IMG/VR virus record: IMGVR_UViG_3300006919_000369 | Span: 1 to 26,300 of that record | Length of the DNA stretch: 26,300 nt | From: a virus | Direction: 5' to 3' (one strand) | Shown here: one piece after another, positions 1 to 10,108 of the stretch | Layout: each line of letters starts with the position of its first letter | How positions within the stretch are numbered: the first letter of the stretch is position 1 | Position numbers and translations under genes: made by a program | Notes under the pieces: generated by a model | The model's input: only the letters and a program-made list of their open reading frames with translations | Database searches by the model: none | Told to the model about the DNA's origin: nothing

Positions 1-3000
1 AACCTCAACAAGACGAAGCTGGTGGCCCTATAGAATCTCTTATAGGAGGCACTAAACGTTTTGCATCTTCAATAAGAACAGCACTAGATTTAGGCGATAC
101 TGCTGAAGACGCTACTTTAGAAGGTATAAAACGTCAAGAAGGAATTAAAGAACGTCCTGGCTTTAGTATGGAAGATATTAAACGTGCTTATAAAGATGAA
201 GGTTTAATGTCAGCAATAGGAGAAACCGCTTCACAAATACCTGGTACTGTAGCTGAACAAGCTCCTTTATTAGGTACTATTTATGCAGGGGGTAAAGCAG
301 GTTTTGCCCTTACTCCACCAATAGGTCCTTATGCAAAACCAATAGGTGGTCTTATAGGTTCTATGGCAGCTCCATTCTTAAGTATGATGGGCAACAATAT
401 GGAGCGTAGAGCTCAAGAACAAATAGCTAGAGGAGAACCTGTTGATATTAATAGAGCAGAGGCGGCTGCATTTGCTGCTGGTCAGGTTATTATGGAAAGA
501 ATAGGATTAGCATATTCTGGAATAACTAAAGTATTAGGTGTTGATAAACTTGGAGCTGAGTTAACCAAGAAAATGGGTAAAGAAGCTGTTAAAGAGCTTA
601 CTAAGAAAAATATGGGTTTAGCCATAGCTGGAGGAACATCAAAATATTTATTATCTGAATTACCAACTGAAGTTGGCCAACAAGCACTAGAAAGAGTTTA
701 TGCAGGACTAGATGCTTTTGATGAAGACGCTATGAATGAGTATGGCGAAACTATGGCTCAAGTAGCTTTAACAGGTCCAATAGGTTCTGTTACTGGGTAT
801 GTTGGTGAAAGACAAAACAGAAGAACAATAAAAGATTTAGAAGAGTTAGAAAAAACTAACTTAGCTACTATTCGAGCAGATGCTGAGAAAAGATTAAGAG
901 AAAAAACATTAGAAGTAGAAAAGCAACAATCTATAGAAGCAACTGGTAATTTATTAAATGAAGTACTTAATGTGTCTAATTTTGGGTTAGATTATTTTCA
1001 AGATACTAGTGATATATTAAAACAAATTTCTCCTTTTGAATCTAGAATTGATGAACTAAGAATTAAAGCAGAAACAGCAATTGAAAACGGAGATATAAAA
1101 GCTGCTAATGAATATATAAATCAAATTCAAAATTTTAATGACAAAATAACATTAAAAATTGACAAATTTAAAGATTTAAAAATAGAAGATATACAAAAAC
1201 AAACTAAAAAAGCTATTAAAGGTAGAGAGTTTATTGCTAACGAATTACAACAAATAGCTGATATAAAAGCTGAATCTAATTTTGAAAACAAAACACCTGG
1301 GTTATTAACTGATAATGTATTAAGACATTTTTTAGGTTTACAAAGAAGATCAAATACTTATAAAAATGCATTGGGTTTAGACTTAAATAATCCTAATAAT
1401 TTTAAAAAGTTTAAAAAACTGTTAGATGATAATCAACCAAACATTAACCAAGAGGCTTACGATCAGTATATAATAAAACTAACGGACTATCTGGAGAAGC
1501 AAAATGCTGGAAAACAAATACCCATCGCATATACTAGAGAACGCGATGAAATACTTAGTAGATCCAAACCAAAAACCACTACCAGAAGTAGCAGAGATGA
1601 CGGAACTGGAATTACTGGGGATACAACTCCTACTGGACGCCCTGCTGGACGAAAAAGCGTTGAATATACTCCATTAAATGCTAGCCAAGATACAATAACT
1701 CAAACTATTGAAACTCTAAATAACGAGATACAACAAACAAGCGATCTAGAAGAAATATCAGAAACTGGAAACCAGTTACAAAATCTTGATAAGCTAAAGA
1801 CTAAACTAGATAAAGCTAAAACAAAACTAGCTCCTAAAAATTTAACTAAAGATGAAAAAAGCACACTAAAAACATTTTTAGGTGAGTTTGTTGAAAACAC
1901 ATTTAGAAACCAACAATCCCTCCAAGACCCTAATGTAAGAGCTCAATATAAAGGCGCATTAGATACTATAAGAGACTTAGATAAACAGTCTCCTTTTAAA
2001 GATACAAAGTATGATGTGCAAGAAGAAGTAGCACCTGAAACTGAAGTTGAAACAGTTCCTGAAACAGCTCCTGAAACAGCTCCTGAAACTAAACCAAAGT
2101 TAATACATGATGTAATTGAATCATCTTTATGGAAAGCTAGCTTAGATGCTGAAGATTTAAAAAATCCAAACTTTAAAACAGTTGATAACTATTTAAAATA
2201 TATAGATGAAATATTAGCAGAACTTCTACCTCTAAAGAAAAGAGTAGAAAATCAAAAAAGACCTAGAATAGCTGTAATGGATCAAATATATAAACTACAA
2301 GATCAGATAAGTTTTTATCATGGCTCTATAGCAAGAGCAGCGGGTGATCCTTATCAATTACCTCAAACAAAACTAGGGGATTTGATAGGCGAATTAGTAC
2401 GAAATCCTAGTAAAGAAGGGAGACAAAAACTACAAGAGCATATAAATGAGCTTAAAAAACGTTCAGGCCCTGCTACAGATGAGTATCAAGAGTATTCAAA
2501 CAAAGAAGCTCAACCAGACATAATACAAGAAGTAGTTAAGCAAAAAAATTTACGTAGTGCGCTACAAACATTAAAAAATAAATTTAGTAATAGACTAAAC
2601 AAAGCACAAGCTGCTTTAGTAGATAGACTACTACAGGTTCCTGGAATGAATACCACATCTCTACGATCAGATACGTTTGAAGAAAAACCAACAAACAAAC
2701 CTAAAGGTGCTTATAGCTATAGAGTTAACAGTGTTCGTTTGCATCCTGATACAGCAAACACAGTTACAGTGCTTCACGAAGCTATCCACGCAGCTACTGT
2801 TAGCGAAATAAACAAACATTTAACTGAGTCAGATAAAGTTATTAATAACTCTAAGCTAGGACAACAGTTATTAAATATGTTTAACGCAGCTAAAGATGTT
2901 GACACTGATGGTCAATTTAAACAACCTTTTAAAGACGTTAGAGAATTTGTAGCTTATGGACTAACTGATGAAGATTTTCAAAAGTTTTTGTCTGGCGTAA

Positions 3001-5930
3001 GATCATATAACGCTCAGGAGTCACGTATATCTAATCTATGGAATGACTTCGTTAACTTTGTTAAAGAGGTATTAGGATTAGGAGATATATCAAATACTGT
3101 TCTAAACGATTTATTAATCGTGTCTGATGACTTATTACAAGGTCCAAATGGCGCGATTGTAGGTAAAAGAGAAGGTACATATTTCCAAGAAGGTGAAACA
3201 GAAAATTCTTTAGATGCGCCAAAAAGAAATAGCACTGGTTTTTTCCAAGGTATGCTAAATAAAATAACTAATCCTGATGTACCTAAAGATAGTATAGGAG
3301 ATTTATACTTAAAAGCTAGAGTCAAAGTTGCTAACTTTTATGCTAAACCTCAAGAAGCTTTAATGGATGAGTTTAACGGAGCAGTTACACTAGATCAACA
3401 AATACGTGCAGACTTGTATTTAGATCAAGCTTTACATAGTAATGCAATAGCAGCTCAAGCTGCAGAAGTAGGAAAAGTTATATTTAATGATAACGGTTTT
3501 GGGGAAGTTGTAGAAGACGATAATAACTTTAATACTATTTTTAATGCTATAAATAATCTATCTAAAACTTTTGGTCCTGAAGAAGCTAGAATAATTGTTC
3601 AAAGATACTTAGCTGCTAAAGCATTCTTAGGCAGGCAAGGGCTTAAAAATGAATTAGAAAGAAAAATGAATGATTTGACAGAAGAAGCTGAATACTTAAT
3701 CAAAAACCAAAAAAATGAACCTGATGCTAAACGTAGAGCTAGAGCTGCTAAACGTAAAGCAGCAGAACTAGATAAACAAATTACTAATTTAAAAATTACT
3801 GATCAACAGTTAATGGACTCTGAAGAAGCTGTTAATGAATATTCTGATTTGCCAGAAATAAAAGCTATTGAAAATGTTGTATACAATATAAATTTAAACC
3901 ATATAGATTTAATGCAACAATCTGGACTTATAACAGATAGTAAAGCTCTTGAGTATAAAAACACAGCTGAATGGTATGTTCCTTTGTTTAGAGATGTAGA
4001 TCCTACTGAGTCTGCAACAAAAGAATATTTTAGAGGTTTTGCAGATTTAGGTAATGAATTTGAGTTTAGAGGTTCAGAAAAACAAGTATTAGATATATTA
4101 GATAATATGATTAAAAAGCATTTTTGGATTGTAAATGCTTCTATGAGAAACAATGCTAACCGTAAAAATGCAAACGCATTAGCTGCTAGAGATGAAGATG
4201 GAGACTTAATAACATACTCTTCTCAATCTGCAGCACCACAAAACATACAAGAAAATTTAGCTAAGGTGTTTATAGACGGTAAAGAAGTATGGGTTGAATA
4301 TGATGATCCATATTTTGCATTTGCTATTGAAGGTTCTGAAGTTCCTATAGATGACTTTGGTAGATACATGTCAGCGTTTTCTAAAACTTTACGTTTAGGT
4401 GTTACATCTAACCCTATATTCCAAGCATATCAAGTTTTTAATGACGCTATAGGTTCTGCTTTGTTTTCTGGTGTAAAACGTCCTTTCCGTCTTGCATTAA
4501 AAGTTTTAAACAGCTATAGAGTAGCAACTATGGATGACTCTGATCCTGTGTTAAGAAGAATGAAAAATTTAGGTATTGTAGGTGGGTTCTATGGTTATGA
4601 TACAAAAGACCCTTTAAAAAATTTAAGAGTTAAATATAAATTAGAAGATGATAGTAAAATTAAAAAGTTAGTTAGAGCTACTGATGCATGGGCAGCTAAC
4701 TCTGATGTTGCTCAACGTAGAGCCTTGTTTGAAGAAACACTATTAGAAACAGGTGGTGTTAAAAACGAAGATGGTTCTATAACAGGTGGTAATGAAATAC
4801 TTGCTATGAACAGAGCAACAAATATTATTAACTGGCAAAGAAGAGGGCAAAGCGGTAAAGTAAGATGGTTTGTACATTTAATACCTTTTGCTAATGCATA
4901 CATACAAGGTGCTGATGTTCTTATACAAGCTGCTAGAGGTAAAAATATTGCTGGTGTAGAAAAAGCTGCTGCTAAAAAACTATTCTTTAAAACAGCTGTA
5001 AATGCCATGATGCTAAACTTTTTATACAGAATGGCAATTGGTGCTTTTGATGATGACGAAGAGTATGCATCTATGGACGATAGACAAAAACTTAGATCAT
5101 ACATGATACCAGGCACTGGGTTTAAGTTACCAATTAGGGCTGAATTAGCACTAATAACTAAAATGATTCCTGAATTAGGATATAACATTTATGCTAATGA
5201 AGGCACTGTAAACGAATATGATGCTACTAAAATAATGAATATAATAGGCAGATCATTTGCTGATGCTGCTATGGGACCAAATATGGTACCACAAGCTCTA
5301 CGACCAGCAATGGAAGCGGTTTTTAATTATGACTTTTTTACTGATAGACCTATTGTTGGATTAGGTTATCAAAATCAAGAAGTATCAAGGCAGTTTACTC
5401 CTTATACTTCTGAAATGGGTAAGATAGCTGGTAAGACAGGGCTTATTTCTCCATTAAAATTTGATCATTTAATAAGAGGTTATTTTGGTACTATGGGTAG
5501 TATGGCCTTATATATGTTTGATAGTATGGCCACTACCTTATTTGATGTTAAACGTCCTCCATTACCCTTAGATAGAATTCCAATAATATCTCCTTTATTT
5601 TACTCTCCTGTAGGTAGAGATAGACTAAATGACTTTTATGAACTAAAACAAATGTCAGATGTAATGACTAATACGTTTAATGATATGGTTGAAAAAGGAG
5701 ACTACAAAGCACTTGAAAAATTAACAGACAATGATAAAAAACTTATAGGCGTAAGAGATCAAGTCTTATTTTATAACAGGATGCTTAAAGACATTAGAGA
5801 TAGAAGAAAAGAAGTTATTAATGGAAACATACCAGAAAAGAAAAAAATGCAAGCATTAGAAAGACTGCAAAAAGAAGAATATAATGCTTTAGCTGGTATA
5901 TCTAGAGTAAGGCAAAGAGCAGGGCTATAG
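1..5930 (+). CDS. Giant virion-type polyvalent protein with metallopeptidase motif and LPD38-like region (5' partial)
   Basis: The frame is open to the left edge: codons can be read from base 3 with no stop, so the ATG at 168 is probably internal and at least 1975 residues are visible. Residue numbers here count from that ATG. The N-terminal part has Gly/Ala-rich hydrophobic stretches (about 25-75 and 95-160). A long charged, probably coiled-coil section follows, then a Pro-Glu-Thr linker (nt 2026-2095). A zincin motif LHEAIHA lies at nt 2772-2792 (HEAIH 870-874), with a downstream REFVAYG that could give the third ligand. The C-terminal third (nt 4380-5300) contains NPIFQAYQVFNDAIG and HLIPFANAYIQGAD, resembling LPD38 of large polyvalent phage proteins. 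Such proteins are typically packaged or ejected internal virion proteins; that role is inferred. It is the only rightward gene and converges with the leftward cluster, overlapping its last gene by 6 nt. Confidence 0.8.
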   Translation, partial: PQQDEAGGPIESLIGGTKRFASSIRTALDLGDTAEDATLEGIKRQEGIKERPGFSMEDIKRAYKDEGLMSAIGETASQIPGTVAEQAPLLGTIYAGGKAGFALTPPIGPYAKPIGGLIGSMAAPFLSMMGNNMERRAQEQIARGEPVDINRAEAAAFAAGQVIMERIGLAYSGITKVLGVDKLGAELTKKMGKEAVKELTKKNMGLAIAGGTSKYLLSELPTEVGQQALERVYAGLDAFDEDAMNEYGETMAQVALTGPIGSVTGYVGERQNRRTIKDLEELEKTNLATIRADAEKRLREKTLEVEKQQSIEATGNLLNEVLNVSNFGLDYFQDTSDILKQISPFESRIDELRIKAETAIENGDIKAANEYINQIQNFNDKITLKIDKFKDLKIEDIQKQTKKAIKGREFIANELQQIADIKAESNFENKTPGLLTDNVLRHFLGLQRRSNTYKNALGLDLNNPNNFKKFKKLLDDNQPNINQEAYDQYIIKLTDYLEKQNAGKQIPIAYTRERDEILSRSKPKTTTRSSRDDGTGITGDTTPTGRPAGRKSVEYTPLNASQDTITQTIETLNNEIQQTSDLEEISETGNQLQNLDKLKTKLDKAKTKLAPKNLTKDEKSTLKTFLGEFVENTFRNQQSLQDPNVRAQYKGALDTIRDLDKQSPFKDTKYDVQEEVAPETEVETVPETAPETAPETKPKLIHDVIESSLWKASLDAEDLKNPNFKTVDNYLKYIDEILAELLPLKKRVENQKRPRIAVMDQIYKLQDQISFYHGSIARAAGDPYQLPQTKLGDLIGELVRNPSKEGRQKLQEHINELKKRSGPATDEYQEYSNKEAQPDIIQEVVKQKNLRSALQTLKNKFSNRLNKAQAALVDRLLQVPGMNTTSLRSDTFEEKPTNKPKGAYSYRVNSVRLHPDTANTVTVLHEAIHAATVSEINKHLTESDKVINNSKLGQQLLNMFNAAKDVDTDGQFKQPFKDVREFVAYGLTDEDFQKFLSGVRSYNAQESRISNLWNDFVNFVKEVLGLGDISNTVLNDLLIVSDDLLQGPNGAIVGKREGTYFQEGETENSLDAPKRNSTGFFQGMLNKITNPDVPKDSIGDLYLKARVKVANFYAKPQEALMDEFNGAVTLDQQIRADLYLDQALHSNAIAAQAAEVGKVIFNDNGFGEVVEDDNNFNTIFNAINNLSKTFGPEEARIIVQRYLAAKAFLGRQGLKNELERKMNDLTEEAEYLIKNQKNEPDAKRRARAAKRKAAELDKQITNLKITDQQLMDSEEAVNEYSDLPEIKAIENVVYNINLNHIDLMQQSGLITDSKALEYKNTAEWYVPLFRDVDPTESATKEYFRGFADLGNEFEFRGSEKQVLDILDNMIKKHFWIVNASMRNNANRKNANALAARDEDGDLITYSSQSAAPQNIQENLAKVFIDGKEVWVEYDDPYFAFAIEGSEVPIDDFGRYMSAFSKTLRLGVTSNPIFQAYQVFNDAIGSALFSGVKRPFRLALKVLNSYRVATMDDSDPVLRRMKNLGIVGGFYGYDTKDPLKNLRVKYKLEDDSKIKKLVRATDAWAANSDVAQRRALFEETLLETGGVKNEDGSITGGNEILAMNRATNIINWQRRGQSGKVRWFVHLIPFANAYIQGADVLIQAARGKNIAGVEKAAAKKLFFKTAVNAMMLNFLYRMAIGAFDDDEEYASMDDRQKLRSYMIPGTGFKLPIRAELALITKMIPELGYNIYANEGTVNEYDATKIMNIIGRSFADAAMGPNMVPQALRPAMEAVFNYDFFTDRPIVGLGYQNQEVSRQFTPYTSEMGKIAGKTGLISPLKFDHLIRGYFGTMGSMALYMFDSMATTLFDVKRPPLPLDRIPIISPLFYSPVGRDRLNDFYELKQMSDVMTNTFNDMVEKGDYKALEKLTDNDKKLIGVRDQVLFYNRMLKDIRDRRKEVINGNIPEKKKMQALERLQKEEYNALAGISRVRQRAGL

Positions 5931-6119
5931 GCGCCAAACTCTTATACCTTGTATATCGTTTTCTATAACAACTTTAAATACACAATCAAACTCTAGCCTT
6001 TTACTTTCTTTTTCTATAGCCTTTTGAGCAGCTGAAATATCAACAGCAGGTATAAATATAGAAGTACCTGGCTTAAAGTTAGGCCAATCTATTTGATAAT
6101 CTGTCCCGTTAGTTAACAT
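5925..6119 (-). CDS. Small conserved-looking phage protein, 64 aa, function unknown
   Basis: The 64-residue product begins MLTNGTDYQIDWPNFKPG and ends GIRVWRL. It has no signal peptide or membrane segment. The composition suggests a compact alpha/beta protein with one amphipathic helix (AAQKAIEKESKRL) between short strands. Its start overlaps the end of the primase-helicase gene by 11 nt, which suggests translational coupling, and its stop overlaps the end of the convergent giant gene by 6 nt. It is the last gene of the leftward replication unit. The TWP/PNFKPGTSIFIPA-type opening reminds me of small proteins next to phage replication genes, but I cannot name a family. Confidence 0.65.
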   Translation of the reverse strand: MLTNGTDYQIDWPNFKPGTSIFIPAVDISAAQKAIEKESKRLEFDCVFKVVIENDIQGIRVWRL

Positions 6120-8955
6120 TTCTAGGCATATCCAATTCTAAATTAGTGTGTTGTAGCTCCTCAAAGTTTGTAGTATCTATCCAAATACATCTTACTCCAG
6201 GACCACTTATGTCTAATCCTTTGTGTAGTGTTTTTGGGTGACTAGTTCTTTTTATAGCTTTTTGATCTTTTAACCCTTTAACAAAATCTGTATATTCTAC
6301 TTCTCTTCCTTTTAAATATTCTCTCATTATTGCTACCGGTATGTAAATAGTATGTGTATCTGGTTCTACACGTACTTTTAAACCTAATGTTGGTTTAAGT
6401 AATGGGGCTTCTTGTAAACCTGTTCTATTATCGGCAGCATCATTAATAACAAGTGTTGAACTTCTATTTTCTAGTAAGAAGTTACCAAGTGTTTCTACAG
6501 CATCAAAGTCTCTTGCTTTTACCTCTTTTTTATTATCTTTATATTCTTTAGCTATACGTTCATATACTGGTTGTATTGGTATATTATGTATGCCAAGCTT
6601 TTTCGCTATAGTAGCGCCTAAAAACACTGCTGTAAATAGTATTGAATACTTTCTATCTATGCCTGGTATTTTAAATTCTTTGTCTATTTTCTTTTGTAAA
6701 CTATCTAAACTATGTTTTATTACATCAACATTTTGAATAAGGTATTGAGCATACTGTTCTCCAGCATGTCCATAGTTATCTAAAAACAAACTAGTATATT
6801 CATCAGCTTCTTCTTTAGAATATATAGTATCCATCTCTATTAGTATTTGAAAGAACCTAGCCATATCACCACTAGCTTTTGCTCGTTTAGATAGAGTAAC
6901 AGTTCTAAAATCAGTATTACTTGAGACAACACAGATTAAATTAAATGTTGTATCGTTTGTACGTTCTTTGTTTGCCCCGCCGCTTCCTAATCTATTTTTA
7001 CCTCGTCCTGTTGCAACAAACTTTAAAAACTCGTGTAGCGAATCAGGGTGCAGATTAGTCATCTCATCAACTGTGGTAGGTAAGTTATTCATATACCCAA
7101 ACCTATTAACAATAGAGTTTTCTGTATCACCCCATAAATTTATTAATTTTGCCCCTATGTCTGGGTTACCTATTACGCTTGTTATAGCTTGTAATACAGA
7201 TGTTTTACCTTGTCCTGACTCAGGGTTATATAAATTAACGACAGCAGACTTGTCTTTTTGTTTAAAGAAAGGCATTAAAAAAGATCCAAATGCACAGAAA
7301 AAAGCAAAAGCTCGTAGCTCCATACCAGGTTTTTCATACATAGAAATACCTTTTTTCCATAAATCATAACTACCTTTTTTAACTAGTGTATGATTAAATT
7401 CTTTAGTAGATTCTGATATTGGAACATATTTTATACCAAAAGCACTTATCTCTCTGTTACCTAGTAATATTCTATTTTTTACATCTCCTAAATTCCAACC
7501 ATATTGTTTGTACATTTCTGATGCACGTTTGTTCTTTTGTTGGGCTCTTATGCATACAATTATATATTCAATAATTTGACTTAATTGTTTAGGGTTAGCT
7601 ACTATACCTGCGTCAACTAATATCTGTCTTGCTTTGTCTACAGCTAATAGATCAGAAGTTCTAGCTATAAATTCTCTAACTCCATCATTAGGTAGATGTA
7701 ATTTAAACCATGCACTTTCACCAACAGAAGAATCATGTAGTCTTTCAACTAAATAAAAATCAAATTCATAAACAAGAAAACCATCTTCGTCTTCATCATC
7801 TATTGTTTTGTATACACCACCATTTTTACCTCTAAAATAAGGATATGGTAAGTCAGGTATGTGATATATTACTTTTTCTCCTAACTCTTCACTAACAGCT
7901 TCTATGGCGTTGTCTGCGCCCTTTGCTTTAGCAATCACTCTACCTAGTTGTATTGGTGAAGTTATCTGACCTTTGTGTTTGCAGCCTTTACAGCCGTCAG
8001 GTCTTTGTGATTCAAACTGTTTGCATGAATGTGGGCCTGGTATTTGTTCAACTTTATCAATAGTTGTTTGATAGTTGTAGTCAGGATGAAACTTTGATAT
8101 TACATGTATAGCTACATCTTTGTCTTCACAAAACCCTGCAATAGATAAACCTGATCTCCACAAAGGTTCTTCTATCTTAGATTGATGTGTCATTATATAT
8201 TCTAGTTGAGAGCAACCATCTTTACGTTGTATACGCTCTACTATTTTTCTAAACTTAGAAGAATGATTACCAAGTATTGCTTTTGTTGCTGGGTCTAAAT
8301 CACGTCTAGGTTTCTTTTTTGTTACAACATCAATAGGTATTAAGTCAACTAGATCTTCAAATGGTGTAGGTGAGCCTTCGTTTAATATAACAACGTTTTT
8401 AGGGTTTTTTATATCTTTAAAGTTTTTAGTTCCTGGAACTCTTAATATCCTAGACACATCAGCTGTGCAACTATGGTCCGCATGTAGTTTATGTTTAATG
8501 CACAAAAACTTAAAACCATCTGCTACAGGTTTCCACACATCTTTTGCAACAGCTTCTGTAAAAGTCCAGTAACAATGCACACCATTACCAGAATCAACTA
8601 TGTAAGGTTCAGGTAGCTTAGTTTCGTCTGTAAAAGCACGTAAAGCTTTTAAAGCATCGTCCTTAGTTTTATAGTCTTTCCACTTTCGCTTCTTTTCATC
8701 AAACCCACAATCTATATCTAACCACAAACATTTTTGTTCTTTAGCGTTAGTTCCTTGTCTATTTTCATTAGTTAACCAAGTTGACATCGTAAAATACACA
8801 TCTTGGTAATCTCTAATAAACTTATTAATGACTTCGTTAACTTTGTCTAAAGAATCAACAAATTTAGGTTGAACTATATTTTGTTGGTCTTTACCGACTA
8901 TGCAGTAGTATCCTGTGTCGGGTAGAACATTTTTTAAAAAATCTAATGATCGCAT
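6109..8955 (-). CDS. Bifunctional primase-helicase (AEP-type primase plus P-loop ATPase)
   Basis: The 948-residue protein would make primers and unwind DNA at the phage fork. The N-terminal third reads as an archaeo-eukaryotic (PrimPol-like) primase: LWLDIDCG at 78-84 supplies the metal-binding acidic pair, SGNGVHCYW at 122-130 the catalytic His motif, and SRILRVPGTKNF at 168-179 the third motif. Cys311, Cys322, Cys325 and His327 could form a zinc site. The second half has a P-loop, NPESGQGKTS (577-586), and a Walker B-like TTVDEMT (627-633), like the ATPase half of phage primase-helicases related to DUF927. The last 80 residues look like a small basic DNA-binding domain. It follows the HTH gene by 10 nt in the same operon as the SSB-like protein. 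The primase assignment is strong; the helicase class is less certain. Confidence 0.88.
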   Translation of the reverse strand: MRSLDFLKNVLPDTGYYCIVGKDQQNIVQPKFVDSLDKVNEVINKFIRDYQDVYFTMSTWLTNENRQGTNAKEQKCLWLDIDCGFDEKKRKWKDYKTKDDALKALRAFTDETKLPEPYIVDSGNGVHCYWTFTEAVAKDVWKPVADGFKFLCIKHKLHADHSCTADVSRILRVPGTKNFKDIKNPKNVVILNEGSPTPFEDLVDLIPIDVVTKKKPRRDLDPATKAILGNHSSKFRKIVERIQRKDGCSQLEYIMTHQSKIEEPLWRSGLSIAGFCEDKDVAIHVISKFHPDYNYQTTIDKVEQIPGPHSCKQFESQRPDGCKGCKHKGQITSPIQLGRVIAKAKGADNAIEAVSEELGEKVIYHIPDLPYPYFRGKNGGVYKTIDDEDEDGFLVYEFDFYLVERLHDSSVGESAWFKLHLPNDGVREFIARTSDLLAVDKARQILVDAGIVANPKQLSQIIEYIIVCIRAQQKNKRASEMYKQYGWNLGDVKNRILLGNREISAFGIKYVPISESTKEFNHTLVKKGSYDLWKKGISMYEKPGMELRAFAFFCAFGSFLMPFFKQKDKSAVVNLYNPESGQGKTSVLQAITSVIGNPDIGAKLINLWGDTENSIVNRFGYMNNLPTTVDEMTNLHPDSLHEFLKFVATGRGKNRLGSGGANKERTNDTTFNLICVVSSNTDFRTVTLSKRAKASGDMARFFQILIEMDTIYSKEEADEYTSLFLDNYGHAGEQYAQYLIQNVDVIKHSLDSLQKKIDKEFKIPGIDRKYSILFTAVFLGATIAKKLGIHNIPIQPVYERIAKEYKDNKKEVKARDFDAVETLGNFLLENRSSTLVINDAADNRTGLQEAPLLKPTLGLKVRVEPDTHTIYIPVAIMREYLKGREVEYTDFVKGLKDQKAIKRTSHPKTLHKGLDISGPGVRCIWIDTTNFEELQHTNLELDMPRNVN

Positions 8956-8965
8956 TGCCCTCTCG

Positions 8966-9196
8966 CTATAGTTCGTTTATTTCTCGCATTATTGATTTAA
9001 TAAGCTCTTCTTTGCTTTTTGCAGGTTTAGATTTGCCTGTAAACCAATCATATATGCCCTGTCTAGACATGCTTAGCTTTTCTGCAACTTTAGTCACAGG
9101 ATAGCGTTTGTTTATACACAGGGCACCGAGATCAACTCCTAAGCTACGCTCAGCGTTTTCATTAGCCTCAATAATAAATTGTGAATATCCTCTCAT
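8966..9196 (-). CDS. Small helix-turn-helix protein
   Basis: The 76-residue product has an HTH segment, VTKVAEKLSMSRQGIYDWFTGK, with the usual pattern of a helix, a turn at S-M-S and a recognition helix starting at RQGIYDW. This resembles XRE/Cro-type or Fis/PSQ-like DNA-binding folds. I prefer the ATG at 9196 because AGGTG lies 6 nt upstream of it; an in-frame GTG at 9205 directly abuts the stop of the SSB-like gene and has no ribosome binding site. It sits between the SSB-like protein and the primase-helicase, so it may regulate the replication operon or help load replication proteins. Neither role can be read from the sequence. Its N-terminal half (ANENAERSLGVDLGALC) is helical and charged. 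Confidence 0.75.
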   Translation of the reverse strand: MRGYSQFIIEANENAERSLGVDLGALCINKRYPVTKVAEKLSMSRQGIYDWFTGKSKPAKSKEELIKSIMREINEL

Positions 9197-9205
9197 CAAA
9201 ATCAC

Positions 9206-10108
9206 CTATTGCCAATCTGAAACTAAATCATCAAGACTTACATCACCAGTTTCAGCTTTAGGTGCAGGAGCAGGTTCAGCTTTTGGTTCTGGTGTAGGTG
9301 CAGGTTCTTCTATCTTAGCTTCTTGTTTTGGCGGCTCTGCTTCTTGAATTGCAGGAGCTGGTTCAGGTGGTTGTTTAGGTTCTTCACCTTCGTCATTATT
9401 AATATTTACAGTTAATGTTATTGCACGTTTAGCATCATCTGATTCACTCTTGCTTTGACATACTGCATACTCTTCATCATTCAAGATACGAATAGGTTTA
9501 AAACCTACTTTAGTGCTAGATGAATCTGTATCAAAAGACATACGTGATACTACAGACATAAGATTTTGTCCGTTCGCTCTTACATAATCAGTATATTCAT
9601 GTAGAGGTTTACGCTCTGCTGTGCCATTACCAAATATAGATTGTGAAGGTAAAGTTACTTGATATACATCACCATTAATATCATCAGCACGAACTACAGC
9701 AATACGTCTGCTAAATCTACAAGCTTTTGTGCCGTTTGGCCCTGAACCTTTTACGTTTTTAGGACATTCTGCACAAGTTGCTCCTTGTGGTGTTTCTACT
9801 TTTGAATCTGGCTTAATACTATCTTGTGTCCAACACACAGGAGGTTGTAGTTTTTCGCCTGGCTTGTATTCTCCAGCAAAATACATTCTATGAACATGTG
9901 GTGATGCGTTAACAATAACTACATCAATATGCCTTGACTCTGATTTGTCAATTTCTTTACCATTTACCATTAATCTAAATATATTATTACGTATTGATAT
10001 ACGTTTAGAAGTAATAGAACTTCCAGTAATATTTTTAGTAAACCCATCGTCACGTTTAGCAGCAGTTGTTACTGCGCCACTTTGAAACACGTCTATATCG
10101 GTGCTCAT
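9206..10108 (-). CDS. Single-stranded DNA-binding-like replication protein with acidic tail
   Basis: The 300-residue protein has a beta-rich core (about 1-235) with a probable zinc site (Cys92, Cys112, Cys115, Cys130, within TCAECPKNVKGSG and KACRFSRR). A long Pro/Glu/Ala-rich linker (about 237-285) follows, ending in the acidic-hydrophobic tail GDVSLDDLVSDWQ. A structured core with a flexible linker and an acidic tip is the layout of phage and bacterial SSBs, whose tips recruit polymerase and helicase. Similar zinc-containing proteins occur next to SNF2 helicase and PolA genes in phages. It starts by ATGA overlap with the coiled-coil gene and lies upstream of the primase-helicase. The SSB role is inferred from layout and context; no classical OB-fold signature was identified by eye. 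Confidence 0.65.
   Translation of the reverse strand: MSTDIDVFQSGAVTTAAKRDDGFTKNITGSSITSKRISIRNNIFRLMVNGKEIDKSESRHIDVVIVNASPHVHRMYFAGEYKPGEKLQPPVCWTQDSIKPDSKVETPQGATCAECPKNVKGSGPNGTKACRFSRRIAVVRADDINGDVYQVTLPSQSIFGNGTAERKPLHEYTDYVRANGQNLMSVVSRMSFDTDSSSTKVGFKPIRILNDEEYAVCQSKSESDDAKRAITLTVNINNDEGEEPKQPPEPAPAIQEAEPPKQEAKIEEPAPTPEPKAEPAPAPKAETGDVSLDDLVSDWQ

Noticed and set aside
168-170. ATG at 168 as the start of the giant gene
   Set aside because: The same frame is open to base 3 at the window edge with sensible protein sequence, and there is no ribosome binding site in front of this ATG.
3014-5188. Leftward ORFs of 103-158 codons inside the giant gene
   Set aside because: They are antisense shadows with low-complexity Ser/Leu/Ile products and no ribosome binding sites or gene-like context.
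9197-9205. GTG start for the small HTH gene
   Set aside because: It abuts the preceding stop codon with no ribosome binding site at a useful distance; the ATG at 9196 has AGGTG 6 nt upstream.
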